Origin: Cellulomonas bogoriensis 69B4 = DSM 16987
GTDB lineage: Bacteria; Actinomycetota; Actinomycetes; Actinomycetales; Cellulomonadaceae
Assembly (NCBI RefSeq): GCF_000767165.1
Contig: NZ_AXCZ01000002.1
Coordinates: forward strand, 1 to 63,688
DNA: 63,688 nt
Reading direction: 5' to 3'
Positions 50,251 through 59,785 of this stretch are shown one piece after another. Made by a program: the position numbers and the translations under genes. The notes beneath the pieces were generated by a model, which was not told the DNA's origin, made no database searches, and saw only the letters and a list, made by a program, of their open reading frames with translations. Numbering within the stretch: the stretch's first letter is position 1; each line of letters begins with the position of its first letter.

Positions 50251-51213
50251 ATGGGTGACGGCGCGGACGCTGAGCCGTCGCCTGCGCTGGTCGGCGCACG
50301 CCAGGCCTACCTGGACCACCTCGCGGTCGAGCGTGGGCTGTCGCAGAACACCTTGACGGCCTACCGGCGTGACCTGGACCGGTACGTCAGGTTCCTCACC
50401 ACCCGTGGCCGTGCGGAACCGGCCCAGGTCACGGAGTCGGACGTGCGGGCGTTCGTCACCTCGGTCCGCACCGGTGAGGACGGGTCCCGTCCGTTGGCGG
50501 CGTCGTCCACGGCCCGGGTGGTGGCCGCGGTCCACGGGTGGCACCGGTTCTGCCTCCTGGAGGGGCTCAGCCCGTCGGACCCCGCGGGTGAGGTGCGCCC
50601 GCCGTCGCAGCCGCGACGCCTGCCCAAGGCGATCTCGACCGCTGAGGTCGAGGCGGTGCTGGAGGCGGCCGGGACCGGCGAGGGTCCGGTGCCGCTGCGT
50701 GACCGGGCGGTCCTGGAGCTCCTGTACTCCACGGGTGCGCGGATCAGCGAGGCGGTGGGGCTGGACGTGGACGACCTGTCCCTGGAGCCGGGCCTGGGCG
50801 CGGCACGGCTGTGGGGCAAGGGCGGCAAGGAACGTGTGGTGCCGGTGGGGTCCTTCGCCCGGGACGCGGTGGAGGCGTACCTGGTGCGTGCCCGACCGGC
50901 CCTGGCCGCCGGTGGCAGGGGAGGCCCGGCGTTGTTCCTCAACACCCGTGGCGCGCGGTTGAGCCGGCAGAGCGCGTGGGCGGTGCTGCGCCAGGCGGCC
51001 CGCCGGTCGGGCATCGGGCGTGCGGAGGACGTCTCGCCGCACACGCTGCGGCACTCGTTCGCGACCCACCTGCTGGCCGGTGGGGCGGACGTGCGTGTGG
51101 TCCAGGAGCTCCTCGGCCACGCCTCGGTCACGACCACCCAGATCTACACCCAGGTGACGCCCGACACCCTGCGCGAGGTCTACGTCGCGGCCCATCCCAG
51201 GGCCCTGCGGTAG
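50251..51213 (+). CDS. xerD: Site-specific tyrosine recombinase XerD
   Basis: A 320-residue recombinase that resolves chromosome dimers at dif with XerC. The N-terminal SAM-like domain (about 12-108) includes [14 protein letters not shown]. The catalytic residues are complete: R164 (TGARISE), K193 (GKGGKER), H264 and R267 ([10 protein letters not shown]), H290 (LGHASV) and Y299 (QIYTQV). It starts 4 bp after ctaB. The company of parA, scpA and scpB supports a segregation role rather than a phage integrase. Confidence 0.95.
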   Translation: MGDGADAEPSPALVGARQAYLDHLAVERGLSQNTLTAYRRDLDRYVRFLTTRGRAEPAQVTESDVRAFVTSVRTGEDGSRPLAASSTARVVAAVHGWHRFCLLEGLSPSDPAGEVRPPSQPRRLPKAISTAEVEAVLEAAGTGEGPVPLRDRAVLELLYSTGARISEAVGLDVDDLSLEPGLGAARLWGKGGKERVVPVGSFARDAVEAYLVRARPALAAGGRGGPALFLNTRGARLSRQSAWAVLRQAARRSGIGRAEDVSPHTLRHSFATHLLAGGADVRVVQELLGHASVTTTQIYTQVTPDTLREVYVAAHPRALR

Positions 51214-51216
51214 CCT
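51211..51216 (+). promoter_or_regulatory. -10 hexamer TAGCCT of parA, leaderless type
   Basis: TAGCCT overlaps the xerD stop codon and ends 8 nt before GTG 51225. Confidence 0.4.
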
Positions 51217-51224
51217 CGGTTGCC

Positions 51225-52100
51225 GTGACCAGCCCCGACCAGGACGTGACCTCCACGCCCCTCACGGACCCTGTCGGTCGCACGCTGCCCGACCTGCCCG
51301 AGCCGAGCGTCCTGATGTCGCACGGCCCGGCGCGCATCATCGCCCTGTGCAACCAGAAGGGCGGGGTGGGCAAGACCACCACGACGATCAACCTGGGTGC
51401 GGCGCTGGCCGACTACGGGCGACGTGTGCTGGTGGTCGACTTCGACCCGCAGGGCGCTGCGTCCGTGGGCCTGGGCATCAGCCCGCACGAGCTGGACCGC
51501 ACCGTCTACAACGTGCTGATGGAGCGGGACGTCACCGCCACGGACGTGATCCGTCGCACCCGGGTCCCTGACCTGGACCTGATGCCGGCGAACATCGACC
51601 TGTCCGCAGCCGAGGTCCAGCTGGTCGGTGAGGTCGCCCGGGAGTCGATCCTGGCGCGTGCGCTGCGGCAGGTCGAGGACGAGTACGACGTGGTCCTGAT
51701 CGACTGCCAGCCGTCGCTGGGCCTGCTGACGGTCAACGCCCTGACCGCCGCCCACGGTGTCCTGGTGCCCCTGGAGTGCGAGTTCTTCGCCCTGCGCGGT
51801 GCCGCGCTGCTGATCGAGACGATCGAGAAGGTACGCGACCGTCTGAACCCGCGCCTGGAGGTCGACGGGATCCTGGCGACCATGCACGACCCCCGCACGT
51901 TGCACTCCCGTGAGGTCCTGGCACGGGTCCACGAGGCCTTCGGGGACCAGCTGCTGCACACGGTCATCGGTCGTACCGTCAAGTTCCCCGACTCCTCCGT
52001 CGCTGCGGAACCGATCACCACCTACGCCCCGACCCACTCCGGTGCCGAGGCGTACCGTCAGCTGGCCCGGGAGCTGATCACCCGTGGCGATGCCGCCTGA
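51225..52100 (+). CDS. ParA-family ATPase linked to ScpAB
   Basis: A 291-residue ParA/Soj-like protein from GTG 51225. The deviant Walker A KGGVGKTT is at 45-52, followed by VLVVDFDPQGAASVGLGI, VVLIDCQPSLGLLTVNAL and PLECEFFALRGAALLIETIE. It sits immediately before scpA (17-bp overlap), an orphan ParA arrangement seen across Actinobacteria and distinct from the oriC parAB operon. It likely helps position or load SMC-ScpAB (inference). Confidence 0.9.
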   Translation: MTSPDQDVTSTPLTDPVGRTLPDLPEPSVLMSHGPARIIALCNQKGGVGKTTTTINLGAALADYGRRVLVVDFDPQGAASVGLGISPHELDRTVYNVLMERDVTATDVIRRTRVPDLDLMPANIDLSAAEVQLVGEVARESILARALRQVEDEYDVVLIDCQPSLGLLTVNALTAAHGVLVPLECEFFALRGAALLIETIEKVRDRLNPRLEVDGILATMHDPRTLHSREVLARVHEAFGDQLLHTVIGRTVKFPDSSVAAEPITTYAPTHSGAEAYRQLARELITRGDAA

Positions 52101-52974
52101 GGTCGACGGCGGACCAGAGGGGCAGACGGACGCCGAGGTCACCGGTAGCGGGGGCTTCCAGGTCCACCTGGACAACTTCACCGGCCCGTTCGACCTCCTC
52201 CTGGGCCTGATCGCCAAGCACAAGCTCGACATCACCGAGGTGGCTCTGGCGCAGGTGACCGACGAGTTCATCGCGGCGGTCCGGGCCGCGGACGCCGGTG
52301 ACGAGCCGTGGGAGCTGGGGCGCATCAGCGAGTTCCTGGTCGTCGCGGCCACGTTGCTGGACCTGAAGGCCGCCCGTCTCCTGCCCTCGGGGGACGTGGA
52401 GGACGCCGAGGACCTGGAGATGCTCGAGGCCCGGGACCTGCTGTTCGCCCGGTTGCTGCAGTACCGCGCCTACAAGGAGGTCGCCCGGCGCCTGGGTGAC
52501 CAGCTCGTCGCGCAGGCCCGCAGCCGACCCCGCGCCGTGACCTTGGAGCCTCACCTGTCGGCCCTTCTGCCCGAGCTCGTGATGGGGATAGGGCCGGACG
52601 AGCTCGCCGCCCTCGCAGCGCACGCGTTGCGACCCCGTGCCGCACCGACGGTCGACCTGGGGCACCTGCACGCCCCGGCGGTGAGCGTCCGCGAGCAGGC
52701 GGCCGTCCTGGTGGGGAGGTTGCGGCGACACGGGTCCGGGACGTTCCGGGTCCTGGTGCAGGACGCGGACTCGACGCTGGTGGTGGTGGTGCGGTTCCTG
52801 GCGCTGCTGGAGCTGTTCCGTGAGGGTGTCGTGGCGTTCGACCAGGTGGATCCCCTGGGTGACCTGACGGTCCGGTGGACCGGGACCCAGGAGGGAGAGG
52901 TCGAGGTCACGGACGACTACGGTGACGTGACCGACGGTGCGGCGACCGGCGCCGGCCAGGACGGAGCGACATGA
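52084..52974 (+). CDS. scpA: Segregation and condensation protein A
   Basis: A 296-residue kleisin subunit bridging SMC heads. The N-terminal helical domain FQVHLDNFTGPFDLLLGLIA and HKLDITEVALAQVTDEFI is the ScpA signature. The C-terminal winged-helix part includes VVVVRFLALLELFREGVVAF. GTG 52084 is used here; ATG 52090 is equally possible. It overlaps parA by 17 bp and scpB by 4 bp. Confidence 0.93.
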   Translation: MAMPPEVDGGPEGQTDAEVTGSGGFQVHLDNFTGPFDLLLGLIAKHKLDITEVALAQVTDEFIAAVRAADAGDEPWELGRISEFLVVAATLLDLKAARLLPSGDVEDAEDLEMLEARDLLFARLLQYRAYKEVARRLGDQLVAQARSRPRAVTLEPHLSALLPELVMGIGPDELAALAAHALRPRAAPTVDLGHLHAPAVSVREQAAVLVGRLRRHGSGTFRVLVQDADSTLVVVVRFLALLELFREGVVAFDQVDPLGDLTVRWTGTQEGEVEVTDDYGDVTDGAATGAGQDGAT

Positions 52975-53648
52975 CGGGCGACCCCACGAGCGCCGCAGAC
53001 CCCGCGGGCCACGAAGTCCCTGCAGACACCGGAGAACCTGCACGCTCGCCGGCACCTGCGGTCGACGAGCTCGCGTTCGACGTCCATGATCTGCCCGGCG
53101 GGGCCCGTGCGGCGCTGGAGGCGGTGCTGATGGTCGCGGACGAGCCCGTCGCGTCGGTGCGCCTGGCGACGGTGCTGGGACTGCCCACCGCGACCGTCGA
53201 GCAGGAGCTCGACGCACTCGCAGCGCAGTACCGCGCCCACGACCGTGGGTTCGAGCTGCGCCACGCGGGGTCCGGGTGGCGGTTCTACTCCTCCCCGGCC
53301 ATGGCGGACGTGGTGAGCCGGTTCGTCCTGGACGGTCAGACGGCCCGGTTGACGCAGGCGGCTCTGGAGACCCTCGCGGTGATCGCCTACCGGCAACCGG
53401 TGACCCGGGGGCAGGTCTCGGCGGTGCGTGGGGTGAACGTGGACTCGGTGGTCCGTACGCTTGCTGCGCGGGGTCTGGTGGTGGAGGTCGGGACCGAGCC
53501 GAGTGGCGCGGTCCTGTACGGCACGTCGCCCTACTTCTTGGAGCGGATGGGCATGACGAGCCTGGACGAGCTGCCACCGCTGGCCCCCTACCTGCCGGAC
53601 ATCGAGACGATGACCGGCGTCGACGGCGAACCGGAGGTGAGGGCGTGA
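52971..53648 (+). CDS. scpB: Segregation and condensation protein B
   Basis: A 225-residue protein with two winged-helix domains: ARAALEAVLMVADEPVASVR and LTQAALETLAVIAYRQPVTR, with GVNVDSVVRTLAARGLVVEV. It binds ScpA and regulates SMC. A Pro/Ala-rich tail of about 25 residues comes first. ATG 52971 overlaps scpA; its stop overlaps the pseudouridine synthase start. Confidence 0.93.
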   Translation: MTGDPTSAADPAGHEVPADTGEPARSPAPAVDELAFDVHDLPGGARAALEAVLMVADEPVASVRLATVLGLPTATVEQELDALAAQYRAHDRGFELRHAGSGWRFYSSPAMADVVSRFVLDGQTARLTQAALETLAVIAYRQPVTRGQVSAVRGVNVDSVVRTLAARGLVVEVGTEPSGAVLYGTSPYFLERMGMTSLDELPPLAPYLPDIETMTGVDGEPEVRA

Positions 53649-54415
53649 CACGGGGAGGCCGCAAGGCACCGGCACGCGACGTGCACGTACCCGAGGGGGT
53701 GCGCCTGCAGAAGGTGCTGGCTGGTGCGGGCATCGGGTCCCGCAGGCGCTGCGAGGAGATCATCGCGGCCGGGCGGGTGGACGTGGACGGGGTCACGGTC
53801 CGTGAGCTGGGGGTCCGGGTGGACCCGCGGCGGGCGGTGGTCCACGTCGACGGGTTGCGCCTGCAGCTGGACACGTCTCTGGTGACGATCGCGCTGAACA
53901 AGCCCCGTGGCGTGGTCTCGACCATGCACGACCCGCAGGGGCGGCCCTCGTTGCAGCAGTTCGTGGCCGACCGCCCCGAGCGGCTGTTCCACGTGGGGCG
54001 CCTGGACGCGGACACCGAGGGCCTGCTGCTGATGACGAACGACGGGGAGCTCGCCAACCGCTTGGCGCACCCGTCGCACGGGGTGCGCAAGACCTACCTG
54101 GCGAGCGTGGAGGGCAAGGTCCGGCCCGCCCTGGGGCAGGAGCTCCGGGCCGGTGTGACGCTCGAGGACGGGCCGGTCCAGGTCGACCGGTTCCGGGTCG
54201 TGGACTCCACAGCGAAGGCCACCATGGTCGAGGTCGTCCTGCACGAGGGGCGCAACCACGTGGTGCGTCGGCTGCTGGAAGAGGTGGGTCACCCGGTGAC
54301 CCGCCTGGTCCGCACGCGGATGGGGTCGGTGCGCCTGGGCACGTTGCGCCCGGGCAGCACCAGGGTGCTCGGGCGTGAGGAGCTCGGGGCGTTGATGTCA
54401 GAGGTCGGGCTGTGA
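53645..54415 (+). CDS. 23S rRNA pseudouridine synthase, RluB/RsuA family
   Basis: A 256-residue enzyme from GTG 53645 (GTGA overlap with scpB). The N-terminal S4 RNA-binding domain (VRLQKVLAGAGIGSRRRCEE) is followed by the catalytic domain with LFHVGRLDADTEGLLLMTND (catalytic Asp in GRLDADTEG) and EGRNHVVRRLLEEVGHPVTR. It isomerises a uridine in 23S rRNA; RluB specificity is the likely but unproven choice. Confidence 0.92.
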   Translation: MTRGGRKAPARDVHVPEGVRLQKVLAGAGIGSRRRCEEIIAAGRVDVDGVTVRELGVRVDPRRAVVHVDGLRLQLDTSLVTIALNKPRGVVSTMHDPQGRPSLQQFVADRPERLFHVGRLDADTEGLLLMTNDGELANRLAHPSHGVRKTYLASVEGKVRPALGQELRAGVTLEDGPVQVDRFRVVDSTAKATMVEVVLHEGRNHVVRRLLEEVGHPVTRLVRTRMGSVRLGTLRPGSTRVLGREELGALMSEVGL

Positions 54416-54446
54416 CCGGCCGGTCGGGGACGAGGAGTGGTGCACG

Positions 54447-54809
54447 ATGACGGTTCGCGCGATCAGGGGAGCGACACAGCTCGACACCGACGAGCGTGAG
54501 CACCTCGTCGAGCGCACCAAGGAGCTCGTGGAGCAGGTGCTGGACGCGAACGCGCTCACCACCGACGACCTGATCTCGATCCTCTTCACCTGCACCCCGG
54601 ACCTGCGCAGCGACTTCCCGGCGGCGGCGGCGCGCGAGATGGGCCTGGGGGACGTGCCGTTGATGTGCGCTGTCGAGATCGACGTCCCCGGTGCGTTGCC
54701 CCGGGTGGTGCGGCTGATGGCGCACGCGAACCTGGACCGGCCGCGCACGGACGTGCGGCACGTGTACCTGCACGGGGCGACGGTGCTGCGCCGGGACCTG
54801 GCCCAGTGA
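54447..54809 (+). CDS. aroH: Chorismate mutase, AroH class
   Basis: A 120-residue trimeric-type chorismate mutase converting chorismate to prephenate. MTVRAIRGATQLDTDEREHL, the DLISILFTCTPDLRSDFPA block and PLMCAVEIDVPGALPRVVRL match AroH of Bacillus. GACGAGGAGTGG precedes ATG 54447. The stop overlaps the GTG start of tyrA, so the two enzymes of tyrosine synthesis are coupled. Confidence 0.94.
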   Translation: MTVRAIRGATQLDTDEREHLVERTKELVEQVLDANALTTDDLISILFTCTPDLRSDFPAAAAREMGLGDVPLMCAVEIDVPGALPRVVRLMAHANLDRPRTDVRHVYLHGATVLRRDLAQ

Positions 54810-55927
54810 CGCCGGCGGGGGCGGCGGGGACCGTCGGCCCGGTGCGGGTGGTGGGCACCGGTGTGCTGGGCACGAGCATCGGGCTGGGGTTGCGGGCCGC
54901 CGGTGTGGACGTCGTCCTGCACGACCCGTCGCGCACCTCGTTGCTCCTGGCTCGGGACGTGGGCGCGGGGCGTCTGCCGCAGGACGGTGACCCGGACCCG
55001 CGCCTGGTGGTGGTCGCGGCACCACCGGACGTCACACCCGACGTGGTGGCCGGTGAGCTGGAGGCGTGGCCGGGCGCGGTGGTGACCGATGTCGCGAGCG
55101 TCAAGGGCGCGGTGCTGGGCCCGTTGCGGTCGAGCGGCGCGGACCTGACCCGGTACGTGGGCTCCCACCCCATGGCGGGGTCGGAGCGGTCGGGGCCGAC
55201 CGCGGGCCGGCCGGACCTGTTCATCGGGCGCCCGTGGGTGGTGGTCGGCGGCCCGGAGTCGACGGGGGACGCGGTGCTGCGCGTGCGCACGCTCGCCACC
55301 GACCTGGGTGCCACCCCGGTGATGCTCGACGCCGGGTCCCACGACGCGGCGGTCGCCCTGGTGTCCCACGTCCCGCAGGTCGCGGCCTCGCTGGTCGCCG
55401 CCCGGCTCGTCGAGGGGGACCCGGCGGCGCTGGACCTCGCCGGGCAGGGCCTGCGTGACGTGACCCGCATCGCTGCGAGCGACCCGGCCCTGTGGACCTC
55501 GATCCTGGGGGCGAACGCCGGGGCGGTGCTGCCGGTGCTGCGGGCGCTGCGGGCTGACCTGGACGTGGTGATCGAGGCGTTGGGTGCTGCGGACGTCGCC
55601 CGGGACGCGGAATCCGTCCAGGAGGGTGCTCTGGGCACCGTGGCCGCGGCGATCGCGGCCGGCAACGACGGCGTGAGCCGGATCCCGGGCAAGCACGGCG
55701 GCCAGCGCCGCGCGTACGACGTGGTGACGGTGCTGGTCCCGGACGAGCCGGGTGAGCTGGCCAGGCTCCTGGCGGACGTGGGCTCCTCGGGCGTGAACGT
55801 GGAGGAGCTGCAGCTGGAGCACGCCCCCAGTCAGCCCGTGGGCCTGGCGTCGGTGTCGGTGCTGCGGGGGCTGCGCGGACAGCTGGAGGAGGTCCTGACC
55901 GGGCACGGGTGGCGCCTGGCCGGGTGA
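54806..55927 (+). CDS. tyrA: Prephenate dehydrogenase with C-terminal ACT domain
   Basis: A 373-residue enzyme oxidising prephenate toward tyrosine. Rossmann motif VRVVGTGVLGTSIGLGLRAA; VVTDVASVKGAVLGPL; GSHPMAGSERSGPTAGRPDL (active-site His and substrate Arg). The last 75 residues form an ACT domain (VTVLVPDEPGELARLLADVG) that would bind tyrosine for feedback control. GTG 54806 overlaps aroH by 4 bp. Confidence 0.93.
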   Translation: MTPAGAAGTVGPVRVVGTGVLGTSIGLGLRAAGVDVVLHDPSRTSLLLARDVGAGRLPQDGDPDPRLVVVAAPPDVTPDVVAGELEAWPGAVVTDVASVKGAVLGPLRSSGADLTRYVGSHPMAGSERSGPTAGRPDLFIGRPWVVVGGPESTGDAVLRVRTLATDLGATPVMLDAGSHDAAVALVSHVPQVAASLVAARLVEGDPAALDLAGQGLRDVTRIAASDPALWTSILGANAGAVLPVLRALRADLDVVIEALGAADVARDAESVQEGALGTVAAAIAAGNDGVSRIPGKHGGQRRAYDVVTVLVPDEPGELARLLADVGSSGVNVEELQLEHAPSQPVGLASVSVLRGLRGQLEEVLTGHGWRLAG

Positions 55928-55991
55928 GCAGGATTGCGCCGGCCGTCGGGGTCGGTGCGCAGGAGCAGGGTCGAGCGGACGTGGAGCGCGT

Positions 55992-56714
55992 GTGGTGGAT
56001 GTGGTGACCGGTACCCCTGTGGTGGTGGCCGTGGACGGCCCGTCGGGGTCGGGCAAGTCGAGCGTGTGCCGGCGGGTGGCGTCGCGGCGGGGTCTGGCGT
56101 ACCTGGACACCGGTGCGATGTACCGGGCTGCGACGTGGTGGTGCCTGGAGCAGGGCGTGGACCTGGACGACGGGGACGCGGTCGCCGAGGCGGTCCGGTC
56201 GATGCCGCTGGTGGTGGGCGTCGACCCGGCAGGGCCGACGTTCCACGTGGACGGGACGGACGTGGGCGAGGCGATCCGGGGGTCGGCGATCTCGACCGTC
56301 GTGAGTCGGGTCGCGACCAACCTGCGGGCGCGTGCGGAGCTGGGGGACCGGCAGCGGCACCTGATCGCGGTCGAGCGTGACGGCGGGTTCAGCGGTGGAC
56401 GCGGGGTGGTCGCCGAGGGCAGGGACATCACCACGGTGATCGCACCGGACGCGGACGTGCGCCTGCTCCTCACCGCGAGCGAGGAGGTCCGCCTGGCGCG
56501 GCGTGCCACGGAGCTGCACGGGCAGGCGGGGGCGGCGGCTGTCGAGGCCACCCGGGACCAGGTCGTGCGTCGGGACCGGGAGGACTCCACGGTGGTGGAC
56601 TTCCTCACCGCCGCTGACGGGGTGGTGACGGTGGACTCCTCCACCCTGGACCTCGAGGAGACCGTCGAGGCGGTCCTGGCCGTGGTGGACGAGGTGCTCG
56701 GGCGTCCGGCGTGA
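55992..56714 (+). CDS. cmk: Cytidylate kinase
   Basis: A 240-residue CMP/dCMP kinase. P-loop VAVDGPSGSGKSSVCRRVA (G16-S24 region), then YLDTGAMYRAATWWCLEQG and EGRDITTVIAPDADVRLLLT, which contact CMP. The GTG start at 55992 is followed by a second possible GTG a few codons later. The conserved cmk-plsC-der run follows. Confidence 0.94.
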   Translation: MVDVVTGTPVVVAVDGPSGSGKSSVCRRVASRRGLAYLDTGAMYRAATWWCLEQGVDLDDGDAVAEAVRSMPLVVGVDPAGPTFHVDGTDVGEAIRGSAISTVVSRVATNLRARAELGDRQRHLIAVERDGGFSGGRGVVAEGRDITTVIAPDADVRLLLTASEEVRLARRATELHGQAGAAAVEATRDQVVRRDREDSTVVDFLTAADGVVTVDSSTLDLEETVEAVLAVVDEVLGRPA

Positions 56715-57415
56715 GGGCCGGGCCGCAGGCGCCGGGTGCCGGGGGTCCGCGGCGGTCGCGGTGGCTGGGGTGGTTCCTGGCTCGGGTGGTGTGGCGCACC
56801 ACGGTGATCGGAGCGGACCGTGTGCCGCGCACGGGACAGGTGCTGCTGGCGGCGAACCACCTGGGGCTGGTCGACGGCCCGGTGGTCCACGGGTGCGCCC
56901 CCCGGCCCACCCACCTGCTGGTCAAGCACGAGATGTTCCGCGGGCCGGTGGGGTGGTTGCTGCGGTCCGCGGGGCAGATCCCCGTGGACCGGGAGAACGG
57001 CCGCCCGGCGTTGTCGGCGGCCCTGGGTGTGCTGCGACGTGGCGGCGCGGTGGGGATCTTCCCCGAGGGTGAGCGTGGCCGGGGGGACGCGGCGACCGCC
57101 CGTGCCGGGGTGGCGTGGCTGGCGGTCACCTCGGGTGCCCCCGTGGTCCCGGTCGCGGTGCTGGGCACCCGACGGACGGGGGAGCCGGTGGGCCGGGTCC
57201 CCGGGGTGCGCCGGCGGCTGGTGGTGGCGTTCGGTGAGCCGGTGACGTTGACCGGTGGGGGTCCGGTGCGGGGACGGGCTGCGGTCCAGCGCGCCAACGA
57301 GCAGCTGCGGACGGTGCTCGCGGCGCACGTGGCGGCGACGAGTGCCGCCACGGGGGTGGCCCTGCCGACGGACGCGCCGTTCCAGGACCCGCCGTTCCAG
57401 GACGCGCCGGCCTGA
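56711..57415 (+). CDS. 1-acyl-sn-glycerol-3-phosphate acyltransferase-like protein
   Basis: A 234-residue PlsC-family acyltransferase. The HX4D motif is complete (NHLGLVD, H50 and D55), followed by KHEMFRGPVGWLLRSAGQIP and the glycerolipid-binding FPEGERGRG. A membrane-associating segment near WLGWFLARVVWRTTVIG precedes it. It probably makes phosphatidic acid; the actual acceptor is not determined. GTG 56711 overlaps cmk. The tail holds a short repeat, PFQDPPFQDAP. Confidence 0.9.
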   Translation: MRAGPQAPGAGGPRRSRWLGWFLARVVWRTTVIGADRVPRTGQVLLAANHLGLVDGPVVHGCAPRPTHLLVKHEMFRGPVGWLLRSAGQIPVDRENGRPALSAALGVLRRGGAVGIFPEGERGRGDAATARAGVAWLAVTSGAPVVPVAVLGTRRTGEPVGRVPGVRRRLVVAFGEPVTLTGGGPVRGRAAVQRANEQLRTVLAAHVAATSAATGVALPTDAPFQDPPFQDAPA

Positions 57416-57457
57416 ACCGGTTCGTCGTCTGGTCCCCGGTCGGGGGAGGATGGGGGC

Positions 57458-58969
57458 ATGAGCGAGCAGACCCCCCCTGAGAGCGACGCGGCAGCGCACG
57501 CGCCCGTCCCGACAGCACCGGTGGACGGCGACGACGACGCCGCACGGGAGGCGTCGTTGCGGGCCGGGCTGGCCGACTACGAGCTGCAGGACGAGGACCT
57601 CGCGCTCCTGGACGGGGGCGAGGGCGGCGAGGTGCCGGCCGGTCCTGCCGGGCCGTTGCCCGTGCTGGCGGTGGTGGGGCGTCCCAACGTGGGCAAGTCG
57701 ACGTTGGTGAACCGGATCCTGGGCCGCCGTGAGGCGGTCGTGGAGGACAAGCCCGGTGTGACCCGGGACCGGGTCAGCTACGAGGCCGAGTGGTCGGGGC
57801 GCAGGTTCACGCTGGTGGACACCGGCGGCTGGGAGGTCGACGTCGCGGGCATCCACGCCCGGGTGGCGGAGCAGGCCGAGGTCGCGATCGCACTGGCGGA
57901 CGTGGTGCTGTTCGTGGTCGACGCGACCGTGGGCGCGACGTCCACCGACGAGCAGGTCGTCCGGCTGCTGCGCAAGGCCGGCAAGCCGGTGGTGCTCGCG
58001 GCGAACAAGGTGGACGGCCCGAGGGCAGAGGCGGACGCCGCCGCGTTGTGGAACCTGGGCCTGGGGGAGCCGCACCCGGTCTCGGCCCTGCACGGCAGGG
58101 GAACCGGGGACCTGCTGGACACCGCGGTGTCGGGCCTGCCCGAGGTGTCGGCGGCCGGTGGCGCGATCCGTGAGGGCGGCCCCCGCAGGGTCGCCCTGGT
58201 GGGGCGCCCGAACGTCGGCAAGTCGAGCCTGCTGAACAAGATCCTGGGGGAGGACAGGGTGGTGGTGGACGCAGAGGCCGGCACCACCCGCGACCCCGTC
58301 GACGAGCTGGTGGAGCTGGGCGGCAAACGGTGGTGGTTCATCGACACCGCGGGGATCCGGCGCCGGGTGCACCAGACGTCGGGCGCTGACTTCTACGCCT
58401 CGCTGCGGACCCAGGCGGCGATCGAGAAGGCCGAGGTCGGTGTGGTGCTCGTCGACGCGAGCGTGAAGATGACCGAGCAGGACACCCGGGTCATCTCCCA
58501 GGTGGTGGAGGCCGGGCGCGCCCTGGTGATCGCGTACAACAAGTGGGACCTCATGGACGAGGACCGTCGCCCGTTCCTGGAGCGGGAGATCGAGCAGGAC
58601 CTGGTGCAGGTCCAGTGGGCGCCACGGGTCAACGTCTCGGCCCAGACCGGGTGGCACACCAACCGGCTGGTGCCCGCGATCGAGAAGTCCCTGGCGTCGT
58701 GGGACACGCGCATCCCGACGGGTCGCCTGAACGCGTTCCTCGGTGAGCTGGTCGCGGCCCACCCGCACCCGTTGCGGGGTGGGAAGCAGCCGCGGATCCT
58801 GTTCGCGACCCAGGCCGACACCCGTCCACCCCGGTTCGTGATCTTCGCGACCGGGTTCCTGGAGGCGGGGTACCGGCGCTTCATCGAGCGCCGGCTGCGC
58901 GAGACCTTCGGGTTCGAGGGGTCACCCATCTCCATCTCGGTGCGGGTGCGGGAGAAGCGCCGCCGCTGA
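57458..58969 (+). CDS. der: GTPase Der (EngA)
   Basis: A 503-residue ribosome-assembly GTPase with tandem G domains. The first G1 GRPNVGKST is at 74-82; the second G1 is [21 protein letters not shown] and DTAGIRRR are the G3 motifs, NKVDGP and NKWDLM the G4 motifs. The C-terminal KH-like domain ends in [12 protein letters not shown]. An acidic extension of about 65 residues precedes the first G domain, common in actinobacterial Der. It acts in 50S maturation. Confidence 0.96.
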   Translation: MSEQTPPESDAAAHAPVPTAPVDGDDDAAREASLRAGLADYELQDEDLALLDGGEGGEVPAGPAGPLPVLAVVGRPNVGKSTLVNRILGRREAVVEDKPGVTRDRVSYEAEWSGRRFTLVDTGGWEVDVAGIHARVAEQAEVAIALADVVLFVVDATVGATSTDEQVVRLLRKAGKPVVLAANKVDGPRAEADAAALWNLGLGEPHPVSALHGRGTGDLLDTAVSGLPEVSAAGGAIREGGPRRVALVGRPNVGKSSLLNKILGEDRVVVDAEAGTTRDPVDELVELGGKRWWFIDTAGIRRRVHQTSGADFYASLRTQAAIEKAEVGVVLVDASVKMTEQDTRVISQVVEAGRALVIAYNKWDLMDEDRRPFLEREIEQDLVQVQWAPRVNVSAQTGWHTNRLVPAIEKSLASWDTRIPTGRLNAFLGELVAAHPHPLRGGKQPRILFATQADTRPPRFVIFATGFLEAGYRRFIERRLRETFGFEGSPISISVRVREKRRR

Positions 58970-59058
58970 CCCGGGGCGCGCGCAACGACCATGACGGGAC
59001 GTGTGGCACGCGAGCCGTCTGGCGTGCGGTAAAGTGTTCCCGGCTTCACGGAGCCGAT

Positions 59059-59132
<74 letters not shown>

Positions 59133-59145
59133 CAGTGAGACAGCA

Positions 59146-59187
59146 GGCGAGGGGCCCGCACCGCTCAGGCGGTGCGGGCCCCTCGCC
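59146..59187 (+). terminator. Strong terminator after tRNA-Pro
   Basis: A perfect 19-bp stem (59146-59164 with 59169-59187) with a 4-base loop begins 13 bp downstream of the tRNA. Confidence 0.85.
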
Positions 59188-59286
59188 ATCCGGCATCCCT
59201 GATGCGCGTCCCGGGAGCCCACCGCGGTCCGTGCGGCGGGGCCGGTAGGATCCAGCACGGCAGTGATCGAGACCGAGGGAGCGCCA

Positions 59287-59724
59287 GTGGGTGATGTGAC
59301 GCACCATGCGCTCGACGGGTACGCCAAGGCCGCTGCCCGGCAGCTCGGGCCGGGCACCCACTGCAGCATCACGTTGCGGTACCGCGACCGTCTGACGTAC
59401 GTGGGCAGCAGCGACCCGCGGGCCGAACGCTGTGACGCGGCCGAGGTCGTGGCCGGCGAGGGGCCGTGCATCACCGCCATGGACGAGCTGCGCGGGGTGC
59501 TGGTGCCCGACATGCAGGTCGAGACCCGGTGGCCGCAGTGGCGGGAGGCGGCACGGTCGGTCGGGTTCCGCTCCGCGGCAGCGCTGCCTGCCTACGTCGA
59601 CGACGACACGACGCTGGCGTTGAACATGTACTCCGACGCGCTGGATCCCTGGGACCGCGAGAGGCTGATCGGCATGGACAGCATCATCCAGGAGATCGCC
59701 GAGGCGGTCCGGACCCGACTGTGA
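59287..59724 (+). CDS. GAF-domain protein
   Basis: A 145-residue protein that is essentially one GAF domain (HCSITLRYRDRLTYVGSSDP, VVAGEGPCITAMDELRGVLV, FRSAAALPAYVDDDTTLALN). GTG 59287 is preferred (GAGGGAG 5 nt upstream); GTG 59263 is also in frame. A TAGGAT element at 59246-59251 is a probable -10. Similar actinobacterial proteins pair GAF with ANTAR; the ANTAR part is absent here. It lies directly before an HATPase gene, so a small signalling pair is likely. Confidence 0.8.
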   Translation: MGDVTHHALDGYAKAAARQLGPGTHCSITLRYRDRLTYVGSSDPRAERCDAAEVVAGEGPCITAMDELRGVLVPDMQVETRWPQWREAARSVGFRSAAALPAYVDDDTTLALNMYSDALDPWDRERLIGMDSIIQEIAEAVRTRL

Positions 59725-59785
59725 CGACACCCACATGACCGGATCCGCCGTGCGTCCACCGGCCGCGAGGTGTTCAGTTGCTCCC

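Noticed and set aside
50251-51213. Phage-type integrase marking a mobile element
   Set aside because: Its length, motifs and parA-scpAB neighbours identify chromosomal XerD. No att repeats or phage genes are nearby.
54398-58768. A 1456-codon open frame on the minus strand
   Set aside because: It is antisense to aroH, tyrA, cmk, plsC and der, all of which have clear family motifs. Its translation is Pro/Arg/His-rich low-complexity, as expected from high-GC antisense.
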